From positions 172,602 through 236,601 of the forward strand of contig JARWZO010000029.1 in the NCBI GenBank assembly GCA_029866325.1: DNA of 64,000 nt, read 5' to 3'. The position numbers were made by a program, and so were the translations under genes. Numbering within the stretch: position 1 is the first letter of the stretch; every line of letters begins with the position of its first letter. The notes below the pieces were generated by a model that searched no databases, had not been told where the DNA came from, and worked only from the letters and a program-made list of their open reading frames with translations. Shown piece after piece: positions 52,080 to 60,575 of the stretch. The stretch comes from Fluviicola sp. GTDB taxonomy: Bacteria > Bacteroidota > Bacteroidia > Flavobacteriales_D > Crocinitomicaceae.

Positions 52080-53192
52080 TTATCCACATCCCCCGGAATT
52101 CATTGTATTAAAATTCGGATAGTTAAACTTCTTTCCCTTTGGAGTTGATTTCGTTCGGGTAAAAGGTCCATAGACTGTTGCTTTTATTGGTCCATTAACC
52201 TCAACAGATTCAATGGTAAAAACCGTACCTTGATTTGCATTGATATAAGCAGCAATAATCTCCTTCGAAATCGTCTTTCCTCTATTCGTATACGTTGAAT
52301 CACCGATTCTTATTTTCATTTCACCTACCTCAAAACTAGCTTTTAAGGGAACTTCGGGAGGATATTTAGCGAAAATATATTCCATCAGTAGAAAGCTGGA
52401 ATCATTTAAACTCGGAAAGTGAATTCCATTTAACTGAAACATACCCCAATAAACACTTGGCAACGGCAAATTAGAAACCCGATACCTAAATACGCCGTGT
52501 TCTGTTATCTCATCGCCCATTCTTGAATAGAGTGTCATTGAGACTTCTCTTTTAGTTGAGCTAATGCGAGCAATGTATTGACTTCCATGCTGGGTCAACT
52601 CAACACCATCACCTTTTACCCAGGCGCTATCGTATTGCCCGTTTACAGCAAACTCTACAATGTTATTATAATCTCGGTAAAGTGTATTTATTTCCGGCAA
52701 ACTAATCGTTCCCTGAACCGGCGTATTCAGGTTATTCATCGATTGCACATCGATTACTTCCAATTCAAGAATCAACAGCGGTTTTTGCTTGAAAAACGAA
52801 TGTTTGAAACCATAGATGTAGCACGTTGAATCGTTGAGATCTCCGTTTGCATCCGGACCATCTTCATTGAGGTATTCCAGCAATGCATCGCGCGTATAAT
52901 TGGTTCTTCCCGGAAATTTCACACCTTGATTACGCCAGATCATGTGCAATTTAAAGGTCATCAATGTATTCTTCTGCACGAACGAACGATACAATTCCAA
53001 GCTATCCGGAATGATGAGTGAATCTTTGCCTTTGGATGAAAGAACAATGGTTATTTCCCCCAAGGAAATGCGATCACCGATGGAAAATCGGGTATCGTGA
53101 ATGGATTTGTAATGAAGATTAGCCGTTTTTCGTTTTTGACCAAAAGCTGAGCAGGCCAGTGTCACGAATAAGCATATCAGGAGTTGACGCAT
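52080..53192 (-). CDS. Secreted GldM C-terminal-like protein
   Basis: This protein of about 370 aa starts at 53192 (MRQLLICLFVTLACSAFG, a signal peptide), although ATGs at 53207 and 53267 are possible. The later half resembles GldM-type domains: LYRDYNNIVEFAVNGQYDSA, HGSQYIARISS, ISKEIIAAYINANQGTVFTI and SVEVNGPIKATVYGPF. GldM is the long periplasmic part of the T9SS/gliding motor, but this protein lacks its N-terminal membrane segment and is only partial, so it is not GldM itself. It ends in a Cys-Gly. Confidence 0.7.
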   Translation of the reverse strand: MRQLLICLFVTLACSAFGQKRKTANLHYKSIHDTRFSIGDRISLGEITIVLSSKGKDSLIIPDSLELYRSFVQKNTLMTFKLHMIWRNQGVKFPGRTNYTRDALLEYLNEDGPDANGDLNDSTCYIYGFKHSFFKQKPLLILELEVIDVQSMNNLNTPVQGTISLPEINTLYRDYNNIVEFAVNGQYDSAWVKGDGVELTQHGSQYIARISSTKREVSMTLYSRMGDEITEHGVFRYRVSNLPLPSVYWGMFQLNGIHFPSLNDSSFLLMEYIFAKYPPEVPLKASFEVGEMKIRIGDSTYTNRGKTISKEIIAAYINANQGTVFTIESVEVNGPIKATVYGPFTRTKSTPKGKKFNYPNFNTMNSGGCG

Positions 53193-53699
53193 ATTGAAAT
53201 TTTGCATGAAAATAGTGAATTTTAGAAGGCGAAAGAATGGGGTTTCGGGGAACTTTTCACCATTCAATGCACAATCGTAATTCTGAGCAAGCCCTTTAAA
53301 AGGGTGAATTCATATTTAAACGCGCAACCTTATAGAATTTGACGTACTGCGTATTTTCCACCATCCGCCTCAGGCGGAAATGACGTATTGAGCACAATTC
53401 ATTGCGAATAGCCCGCTATGGCGAGCCTTCACTAAACAAAGGAAACTAGTTTCAATTTTTCGCTCCAAATTCAATAATCCAATTCCATAGGTTTATTCGT
53501 GGGAGACTGCGATGCGCTAATAAATAAGAAATCCCCCCCTTAAAACCTTGATTTCGGTAATAAACACAAACGGAAATAAAATTGGTTGCTTTAACTTCCG
53601 TATATTTGCACGCTGGTAGATTTATTTTCCCTCCTTTTGTTGAACAATCCGATCGAATTAAGAAATACCATTTGTAAGAATTAAACTGATAGAAAAAGC
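53193..53699. other. Long intergenic region (507 bases)
   Basis: No gene is supported here. It holds a CCCTTTAAAAGGG-type inverted repeat at about 53292-53304, the TCCGCCT-C-AGGCGGA palindrome at 53364-53378, a CCCCCC-containing stretch near 53530, and the promoter and leader of the cold-shock-domain gene. Confidence 0.75.
53601..53608 (+). promoter_or_regulatory. -7 element of the cold-shock gene promoter
   Basis: TATATTTG matches TAnnTTTG exactly; a TTG lies 16 bases upstream (53582-53584). The predicted leader of about 90 nt is long for this genome. Confidence 0.7.
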
Positions 53700-54155
53700 A
53701 TGGCAAAATCTCAAGAAACGTGGAACAAAAAAGAGAAAGAAAACAAGAAGAAAAAAAAGCGCGAAGATAAATCCAAAAAGAAAGAAGAACGCAAAGCAAA
53801 CACTCCGACTGCTGATTTTGAAAGCATGCTTGCGTATGTAGATGAGTTTGGAAACATTACTTCCACTCCACCGGATCCCACTAAAAAGAAAGAAGAAATC
53901 AATGCCGAAGACATCGAATTGGGCGTACCTATTCGTGAAGCTGCCGACGAAAATGACGGTAACCGCACAGGAATTGTGAGTTTCTTTGATTCATCAAAAG
54001 GATACGGTTTCATCAAAGATTTGGAAACTCAAGAAAGTATTTTTACCCACATCGGTAAACACTTAGAAGAAATAAAAGAAGGAAACAAAGTAACGTTCCG
54101 CACAGAAAAAGGTCCGAAAGGAATGAATGCTGTTGAGGTACGTAAAGCGAAATAG
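53700..54155 (+). CDS. Cold-shock-domain protein with basic N-terminal extension
   Basis: This 151-aa protein has a strongly Lys/Glu-rich N-terminal extension (about 1-35), a linker, and a C-terminal cold-shock OB domain (about 87-148) with RNP-like motifs: GIVSFFDSSKGYGFIKDL then IFTHIGKHLEEIKEGNKVTF. Cold-shock domains bind single-stranded nucleic acid, and the basic tail may increase RNA affinity. Codon use is biased, as in rpsA. A good promoter and a strong terminator flank it, so it is monocistronic. Confidence 0.92.
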   Translation: MAKSQETWNKKEKENKKKKKREDKSKKKEERKANTPTADFESMLAYVDEFGNITSTPPDPTKKKEEINAEDIELGVPIREAADENDGNRTGIVSFFDSSKGYGFIKDLETQESIFTHIGKHLEEIKEGNKVTFRTEKGPKGMNAVEVRKAK

Positions 54156-54175
54156 TTTCTGATAACGATATATTG

Positions 54176-54207
54176 ACCGGTTTGCTTTTGGGTGAACCGG
54201 TTTTTTT
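54176..54207 (+). terminator. Terminator of the cold-shock gene
   Basis: ACCGGTT pairs with AACCGGT (54176-54182 with 54195-54201) around a 12-nt loop, followed by a T run, about 20 bases after the stop. Confidence 0.88.
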
Positions 54208-54215
54208 GTGCCATA

Positions 54216-54387
54216 TATTAGTCCGGTAGGGACGAAATATGTTAGCACCAAAAATCATTATAAGAGCAATTATACGCCTGAGGCGGAGTAAGATATTTCA
54301 ACACATGTTTTGCTATGTCTCACCCCTATGGGGTGAAAAATAAGTGAGCGTTTAATTTTACCATATTTCGTCCCTACGGGACTAACA
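54216..54387. repeat. Inverted-repeat element overlapping the end of bioA
   Basis: Left arm (54216-54241) and right arm (54362-54387) are 26-nt inverted repeats with about three mismatches; the core is GTCCCTACGGGAC-like (here GTCCGGTAGGGAC and GTCCCTACGGGAC). Inside are a CGCCT-G-AGGCG palindrome and CACCCCTATGGGGTG. The right arm supplies the last codons and stop of bioA. No gene is inside. Confidence 0.85.
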
Positions 54388-55662
54388 TGTTTTCAAAAAT
54401 CCCAACAATACATCATACACCTTCCGCAATTCCGTTTCTGTGATACAATACGGTGGATTCACAAACACCACATTCCCCAGCGGACGAATCAAACAGCCGT
54501 TTTCTAGGAAGTAACGATATGCTTTGTCGCGAATATCGGAAAAGTATGTATTCCCCTCACCTGTTTGAATTTCGAACCGCAAAATAGTTCCACATACGGC
54601 TGCATCAATCACATTTGGCAATTGCACTAATTCTTTTAAAAAGTGATGATGAGCTGTTTCAATCCGCTCAATGTTTGCCCAGGTTTCATCTTGTTCGAAA
54701 ATATCCAAACTGGCATTGGCCGCAGCACATATCAACGCATTTCCCGTATATGAATGGCCGTGCAATAGGGCTTTTGTTTTTTCGGGATGCAGAAAGGCTT
54801 CGTAAATTTCTTCGGTGGCCACAGTTAAACCAAGCGGCAGCGTTCCTCCGGTCAATCCTTTCGACAAACAAACCACATCTGGCTTGTTTTCGCAATGATC
54901 CATCGCAAATAAGCGACCGGTTCTGCCCCAACCTGTCATTATTTCATCAAAAATGACCAAAACATCATGCTTGTGAGCCAACGCAATGAGTTGATCCAGC
55001 CATTCAGCCGAATAGATTCGCATTCCAGCCGAACCTTGAACAAGCGGTTCTACAATGATTCCGGCAACTTCACCGGTTTCAAACAATGCTTGTGCTTTTG
55101 CCAAGGCTTCTGTTTCGTGCGTTTTATCCGGAAAAGGCAAAAAATCGACATCAAAGAAAAAATGCTCAAACGGTTCATTAAAATAACCTCGCTGACCTAT
55201 TGCCATTGCGCCAAAGGTATCACCATGGTAACCACCTTCGAGTGCAACAATACGCTTTTTGGTCTTGCCTTGGTTGTACCAAAACTGAAACACCATTTTC
55301 AGTGCCACTTCTACAGCGGTAGATCCGTCATCTGAGAAAAAAACTTTAGAGAATTGCTTAGGCAAGATCGTTACAACGCGTTCTGCCAAACGAATGGCTT
55401 GTTTGTGGGTTACTCCCGCAAAAATGACGTGATCCAATTGTGTAAACTGATCGGCAATGGCTTTTCCAATATGCGGGTGGCCATGGCCATGTACGTTGAC
55501 CCACCACGATGAATTGGCATCGATGAATGTAATTCCATCTGCATCAAACAACAATGCTCCTTCTGCTCGTTCGATCAACAAGGGTTCATCGGCAGTGAGC
55601 ATTTGTGTAAACGGATGCCAAACGACTTGTTTATCGCGGTTTAACCAAGCTGCTCTCTCCAT
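54382..55662 (-). CDS. bioA: Adenosylmethionine-8-amino-7-oxononanoate aminotransferase
   Basis: BioA makes 7,8-diaminononanoate from 7-keto-8-aminopelargonate using SAM as amino donor, the third biotin ring-assembly step. The 426-aa protein has the class III pattern with NSSWWVNVHGHGHPHIGKAI, the YNQGKTKKRIVALEGGYHGD loop, VLVIFDEIMTGWGRTGRLFA and the PLP lysine in VVCLSKGLTGGTLPLGL. It overlaps bioD by 22 nt. Its 3' end lies in the adjacent palindromic element, which supplies the stop codon. Confidence 0.94.
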   Translation of the reverse strand: MERAAWLNRDKQVVWHPFTQMLTADEPLLIERAEGALLFDADGITFIDANSSWWVNVHGHGHPHIGKAIADQFTQLDHVIFAGVTHKQAIRLAERVVTILPKQFSKVFFSDDGSTAVEVALKMVFQFWYNQGKTKKRIVALEGGYHGDTFGAMAIGQRGYFNEPFEHFFFDVDFLPFPDKTHETEALAKAQALFETGEVAGIIVEPLVQGSAGMRIYSAEWLDQLIALAHKHDVLVIFDEIMTGWGRTGRLFAMDHCENKPDVVCLSKGLTGGTLPLGLTVATEEIYEAFLHPEKTKALLHGHSYTGNALICAAANASLDIFEQDETWANIERIETAHHHFLKELVQLPNVIDAAVCGTILRFEIQTGEGNTYFSDIRDKAYRYFLENGCLIRPLGNVVFVNPPYCITETELRKVYDVLLGFLKTC

Positions 55663-56264
55663 TGCTGTCCTATTTTCGAAATAACGTATTGATTGAGCTC
55701 TTTCAGCTCGGGAAGAAAAAAGAATTCCAATTCGGGATACAATGTTCGATAGATGCGTTCTGAAGGTTCGTGCTGTTCGCCGTTAATGATCAATCCGGCA
55801 ACCGTAATTCCACGATGGGTCAATTCAGACAATGATAACAAGGTATGATTGATACTTCCGAGGTAATGACGTGTAACCAACATCACCGGTAATTTCCACT
55901 CCGTGATCAAATCTGCAAATAACAAACCATCGTCATTGAGTGGAACCAACAGTCCTCCGGCCATTTCGACAACCAAACTTTCGTGATCGTGTAATTTGGG
56001 AAAGTTCAGATCGGCCAGCGAGATTTTTACGTTGTCTAATTCGGCAGCTAAATGTGGTGATGCAGGCGTATTCAACAAAAATAGTTCATCGATCACGTAA
56101 CAATCGGGTCCGGCAAGCTGCTGCACTGTTTTTCTGTCGGAATGTTCCAAACCACCTGCCTGCAAGGGTTTCCAATATGTTGCCTGCAGCGCTTCGGTCA
56201 AGACTGCACTTGCAATGGTTTTACCTACATCTGTGCCTATTCCGGCGACTATGAAACGCTTCAT
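55641..56264 (-). CDS. bioD: Dethiobiotin synthetase
   Basis: BioD uses ATP and CO2 to close the ureido ring of dethiobiotin. The 207-aa enzyme has the P-loop GIGTDVGKTIASAVL, then YWKPLQAGG with the catalytic lysine, and VEMAGGLLVPLNDDG where E. coli has VEGAGG. Length is normal for the family. The start overlaps the pheT stop by one base, and bioA follows with a 22-nt overlap, so all three genes are one operon. Confidence 0.94.
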   Translation of the reverse strand: MKRFIVAGIGTDVGKTIASAVLTEALQATYWKPLQAGGLEHSDRKTVQQLAGPDCYVIDELFLLNTPASPHLAAELDNVKISLADLNFPKLHDHESLVVEMAGGLLVPLNDDGLLFADLITEWKLPVMLVTRHYLGSINHTLLSLSELTHRGITVAGLIINGEQHEPSERIYRTLYPELEFFFLPELKELNQYVISKIGQQWREQLG

Positions 56265-58699
56265 TACTTGCGCAATTCGGCTCCAAGCTCCGTTTCCAAC
56301 GAAACACGAATGGTTTCCATAATATGGTCTACTTGTTCGTCTTTCAATGTTTGTTCCTGATCTTGGAACGTAAACGAAACAGCGTAGGATTTTTTTCCTT
56401 CAGGTAAATTCTTGCCTTCGTACACATCAAACAGATTTATTTGCTGCAAGAGTTTCTTATCTGCTTTACGTGCCAGCTGTTCAATAGCAGCAAAATTTAC
56501 GGCCTGATCCAGCAACAAGGAATAATCACGACGTACCTCGAAGGTTTTGGGCAATTCTTTGTATTGAACTTTGGTTAGTTTCAAGGAATTCAAGATGGCA
56601 TCCCAATCCAAATCGGCAACAAACACTTCTTGTTTCACGCCAAAATGCTTGCGGATATTCGCGTTCACCCATCCGATTGAACCAATGCTGTTTTTCAGGA
56701 TACGCAAAGTCAATCCGTCGGTAAACAAATCGTGGTCGGTCTGACCTTCTTCATTGGCCAATGAATCTAACCCAAGGCGATTCAACAAAGCATTCACGGC
56801 TCCTTTTAACGTAAACAATGAAACTTTATCATTCCCTAAAGCCCATGATTCATATGATTTACGACCTGAAATGACCATCACCAATCGTTTATTCTCAAAG
56901 TATTCGCCTTCTTTTTGCTGGTACACTTTTCCAAATTCGAACAAACGCACATCGGCTTGCTGACGGTTTTGGTTATGCGCTACCGTTTCCAATGCCTGAA
57001 ACACCAAACTCTGGCGCATCACCGCCAAATCCTGACTTAGCGGATTGAGCATTGTTACGTTATGTGTAGGTGCCAATTGTTCTTTCCCGAATTTCTCGGT
57101 ATAAACCGGCGTTGTCAGGGAATTATTCATCATTTCGGAAAACCCGAGTCCTGTCAATACCTCTGCCAAGTTGGTTGTCAAGCGCTCCAAATCAGGTTTT
57201 TGCGTCAATACCAATGATGTATTCAATTTTTCAGGGAAAGGAACTTGGTTGAATCCGTAAATGCGCAGCAATTCTTCAATCACATCGATTTCGCGATCCA
57301 CGTCAGTTCGGTAATTCGGAACGGTTAATTCCAAGGTTTCAGACGTTTCGGAATCGATGGTGAAATCAAGCGTCGTAAGAATCGTTTTAATAGTTGCAAA
57401 CGGAATTTCATGCCCCAACACTTGTTTACAACGCGCAAAACGCAAACTTACTTTTCGTGGTTGAATAGGCGTAGAATACACATCAACAACCTCCATTCCG
57501 ACTTCGCCACCGGCAACTTCCTGTATCAATTCAACAGCGCGAGCCAAAGCATAAGGCACCAAATCAACATCCACACCGCGTTCGAAACGGAAACTGGCAT
57601 CGGTTGAAAGGGTATGTCTTTTCGCTGTTTTTCGCACTGAAACCGGTTGAAAATAAGCAGCTTCCAATAACACATCCGTTGTTTGGTCTTGAATTCCTGA
57701 ATCCAAACCACCAAACACGCCGGCAATGCACAACGGAGTCGTTCCGTTTGTAATCAATAAATCTTCGGCGTTCAAGGTACGTTCAATTCCATCGAGCGTG
57801 ATCATTTTCTCACCTTCTGAAGCGGTTCTTACCACCAGTTTCGATCCTACTTTCGCTGCATCAAACGCATGTAAAGGAGTTCCCAATTCGCGCATGACAA
57901 AATTGGTGACATCCACCACATTATTAATGGGTGACAAACCAACGGCACGCAAACGTTTTTGCAACCATGCCGGCGAAGGTTTCACCGCAACACCTTTCAA
58001 CGTAACCGCCATGTAGCGCGGACATCTTTCCGTATCTTCTACCGTTACATCGATTGAAAGATCGGCTGTTTTGGTAATTGTTTTCACTTGCGGAAGCACC
58101 AATCGGTCAGACGCACCTTTGTGAACGGCAGCATGCGCTAAAATATCACGGGCAACTCCAATGTGTCCCATCGCATCCGAGCGATTAGGTGTCAGGCCAA
58201 TTTCAATTTGAACATCGTTTTCCAATTCCAAAAACACAGCAGCTGGCGTTCCAACAACCGCATTGGCAGGTAGAACCATAATTCCGGCATGACTTTCACC
58301 CAAACCCAACTCATCTTCGGCACATAACATCCCAAACGATTCTACGTCACGGATTTTAGAAACCTTGATTTTCAAAGGTTGATCCGGAGTTGGATAAAGC
58401 GTAGAACCTACGGTTGCGAGAATCACTTTTTGTCCGGCAGCCACATTCGGCGCACCGCAAACCACCTGAACGACTTCTGTTCCTGTGTTCACGGTAGTTA
58501 CTTTCAGTTTATCCGCATTCGGATGTTTTTCGCACGTCACAACTTCAGCCACGATCACACCTTCCAAGCCACCTTTTACGGCTTCCAATGTTTCCAATCC
58601 TTCTACTTCAAGACCTGTATCTGTGAGGATTTCGCCCAATGTTTCGGGTGCGATGGCATTCGGTAAAAATTGTTGTAACCAGTTATAGGAAATTTTCAT
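56264..58699 (-). CDS. pheT: Phenylalanine-tRNA ligase beta subunit
   Basis: PheT pairs with PheS to charge tRNA-Phe. The 811-aa protein has all expected domains: KISYNWLQQFLP at the N-terminus, the EMAP-like tRNA-binding domain (about 40-155; KHPNADKLKVTTVNTG), B3/B4 (GTPLHAFDAAKVGS), B5 (REIDVIEELLRIYGFNQVPF), the synthetase-like domain and the ferredoxin-fold anticodon-binding domain at the end (about 715-811; RRDYSLLLDQAVNFAAIEQL, FTFQDQEQTLKDEQVDHIME). It heads the bioD-bioA operon, an unusual link between translation and biotin genes. Confidence 0.96.
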   Translation of the reverse strand: MKISYNWLQQFLPNAIAPETLGEILTDTGLEVEGLETLEAVKGGLEGVIVAEVVTCEKHPNADKLKVTTVNTGTEVVQVVCGAPNVAAGQKVILATVGSTLYPTPDQPLKIKVSKIRDVESFGMLCAEDELGLGESHAGIMVLPANAVVGTPAAVFLELENDVQIEIGLTPNRSDAMGHIGVARDILAHAAVHKGASDRLVLPQVKTITKTADLSIDVTVEDTERCPRYMAVTLKGVAVKPSPAWLQKRLRAVGLSPINNVVDVTNFVMRELGTPLHAFDAAKVGSKLVVRTASEGEKMITLDGIERTLNAEDLLITNGTTPLCIAGVFGGLDSGIQDQTTDVLLEAAYFQPVSVRKTAKRHTLSTDASFRFERGVDVDLVPYALARAVELIQEVAGGEVGMEVVDVYSTPIQPRKVSLRFARCKQVLGHEIPFATIKTILTTLDFTIDSETSETLELTVPNYRTDVDREIDVIEELLRIYGFNQVPFPEKLNTSLVLTQKPDLERLTTNLAEVLTGLGFSEMMNNSLTTPVYTEKFGKEQLAPTHNVTMLNPLSQDLAVMRQSLVFQALETVAHNQNRQQADVRLFEFGKVYQQKEGEYFENKRLVMVISGRKSYESWALGNDKVSLFTLKGAVNALLNRLGLDSLANEEGQTDHDLFTDGLTLRILKNSIGSIGWVNANIRKHFGVKQEVFVADLDWDAILNSLKLTKVQYKELPKTFEVRRDYSLLLDQAVNFAAIEQLARKADKKLLQQINLFDVYEGKNLPEGKKSYAVSFTFQDQEQTLKDEQVDHIMETIRVSLETELGAELRK

Positions 58700-58777
58700 G
58701 ATTTGCTGTGCTTTGTAAACAGCCGCGAAAATAACAAAATAGTCGCGTTTTCAGGTATCGAAAGACAGCAAAATTTC

Positions 58778-58908
58778 TCCCACAGATGCACAGATTTCAG
58801 TGCTCCTAACGGCAGCACGTATTGGTTTAGATTATTAAACCACAGTATGGTGGTTAGTTACAAATGAGCGAGGGCGTTAGCCGAGCCAAAATCTGTGCAT
58901 CTGTGGGA
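58778..58908. repeat. Inverted-repeat element family, copy E
   Basis: Left end TCCCACAGATGCACAGATTT and right end AAATCTGTGCATCTGTGGGA are perfect inverses of each other over 20 nt. Inner blocks are GTGCTCCTAACGGCAGC and GAGCGAGGGCGTTAGCCGAGC, the minus orientation. The loop contains hairpins GGTTTA/TAAACC and CCAC/GTGG. It lies between divergent genes. Confidence 0.93.
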
Positions 58909-58973
58909 GTTATTAAATTTTTGAAAACATTTGCCTATATTTAATCTCTTATTAACACTGAATACACAATCTT

Positions 58974-60245
58974 ATGAGAACACTGCTACTAACAATGCTA
59001 TCCCTTGGCGGATTTTGCGCAAGTGCACAAATTTGTAATCAGAGCGGAAACATTGTGATTTTCTCGAATTACGATGGTGGAACCTTGAATATCAATGTAG
59101 ATGTGAACATTCCTAATCTCAAAATCGGGATCGTTTCTTACGAAGCGGTTGAAGTGAATCTGAGCGGCACGTATGTGGGAAATATCACCGGAATCGAATA
59201 CGCCGGGTACAATAATTCTCCTAATACCCATTGTTCTCCTACCATTGCAACTACTGCTTTCACAGGTGCACCGGGTGGCGTAACTCCAAATATCGAGTTT
59301 GTGCCACCGGTAACTTATACCGACCCCAACGGTTATATCTTCATCGATTGCGGTTATTCTTGTGGCAGCGACAACCAAGGTGGCTGTAATACTGCGGCGC
59401 AGATTTATGATTATTTTGAAACTGTTTTCTCAGGAACTGTTTACACACATGAAACGCAATACGGCTGTTGGGGAGGAATCACACAAAACCTGTCTGATGG
59501 CGGTAATTGTTGCGCAGCTCCTGCAGCGGCGCCTGTAGCCGGTTTTTCCATTTCGGATAATACGATTTGCTTGGGTGAATGCATCGACTTTACGGATCTT
59601 TCAACGAATACACCTGCTTCTTGGAATTGGGACTTTACCGGTAGTGGAGTTATGACTTCAACTGTTCAGAATCCAACAAACATCTGTTATATTGTTCCGG
59701 GAACGTATCAGGTAACGCTAATTGCTACAAATGCCACCGGAAGCGATACAATTACACAAGCAGTGACTGTGATCGAAGTAGATACGGCGATTTCTGTAAA
59801 TGGCATTACGATCAGTGCTTCCGCATCGAATGCAACTTACCAATGGATCAATTGTGCGAATAACACGCCAATTGCCGGCGCAACCTCATCCTCGTATACG
59901 CCTACAGCCAACGGTTCGTATGCGGTTGTTGTTACCCAAAACGGATGTTCAGACACCTCTGATTGCGAAGCGATTACAACCGTTGGAATCGAACAAATGA
60001 CAGTTGCTGATTTAATGACCGTTTACCCAAATCCTTCGAAAGGAATATTTGCCTTGTATGATCAACAAGCTTTATTATCAGGCGAATTGGTAATGGTAAC
60101 GAATGTGTTAGGTGAAACAGTTTATTCAACCAAAATCAACGGCAGCAAAACTGAAATCAATTTGACTTCGGCGCAAGATGGAATTTACTTCGTGAGCATT
60201 GATAGCGAATTCGGGAAATTGGTAATGAAGATCATCAAGGAGTAA
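58974..60245 (+). CDS. T9SS type A cargo protein with PKD domain
   Basis: This 423-aa protein has a signal peptide (ending CASAQ), an N-terminal Cys-rich domain (CSPTIATTAF, DCGYSCGSDNQGGCNTA, GCWGGITQ), a PKD domain near residues 185-265 (WNWDFTGSGVMTSTVQNPTN, GTYQVTLIATNATG), a second Ig-like part and a T9SS type A domain (VYPNPSKGIFALYDQ, ending GKLVMKIIKE). PKD modules commonly bind glycans or other proteins at the surface. A near-consensus -7 element TATATTTA is about 40 bases upstream. Confidence 0.88.
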   Translation: MRTLLLTMLSLGGFCASAQICNQSGNIVIFSNYDGGTLNINVDVNIPNLKIGIVSYEAVEVNLSGTYVGNITGIEYAGYNNSPNTHCSPTIATTAFTGAPGGVTPNIEFVPPVTYTDPNGYIFIDCGYSCGSDNQGGCNTAAQIYDYFETVFSGTVYTHETQYGCWGGITQNLSDGGNCCAAPAAAPVAGFSISDNTICLGECIDFTDLSTNTPASWNWDFTGSGVMTSTVQNPTNICYIVPGTYQVTLIATNATGSDTITQAVTVIEVDTAISVNGITISASASNATYQWINCANNTPIAGATSSSYTPTANGSYAVVVTQNGCSDTSDCEAITTVGIEQMTVADLMTVYPNPSKGIFALYDQQALLSGELVMVTNVLGETVYSTKINGSKTEINLTSAQDGIYFVSIDSEFGKLVMKIIKE

Positions 60246-60575
60246 TTTACTTCAGATGCGTTTGATGCGAGAGGCTTAGTCTTTCCCACGAATCATCCTG
60301 AGGCTGACACGTGAACGAATGATCAGCTTTATGCGATTGAAAGCGAATGTTGGAAACTTTGTTTCCAACGTACATAATTTAAGTTTTGCCAACGATGCCT
60401 CAGATTTCCAGGGATAAAAATCTGAGAAAATCTGAGACATCTGTGGCAAATAATCAGCTTAATATTCGTGGTGAAAAAAGCAACAAAAACACTTCTTTTA
60501 AACTGCTTATAATCATTGTGTATTCTGTGGAATAGATTCAATTTATTCGTAATTTCGGGTCGCAAATAACTATCC
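60246..60575. other. Intergenic region with degenerate element
   Basis: No gene is supported. It contains the degenerate inverted-repeat element at 60386-60449, a CATCCTGAGGCTGACACG segment near 60294 related to the small CCTCAGG palindromes, and a near-consensus -7 element TAATTTCG at 60550-60557 that may drive the receptor gene. Confidence 0.6.
60386..60449. repeat. Degenerate inverted-repeat element (possible copy F)
   Basis: 22-nt arms TTGCCAACGATGCCTCAGAT... and their inverse end in ATCTGTGGCAA, with about three mismatches, and enclose about 20 nt. The ATCTGTGG ends resemble the elements A to E, but the two inner blocks are missing. Confidence 0.6.

Noticed and set aside
52080..53192. 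Considered as the gliding motor protein GldM
   Set aside because: It has a signal peptide instead of the N-terminal membrane segment, is shorter, and no gldK, gldL or gldN gene is adjacent.
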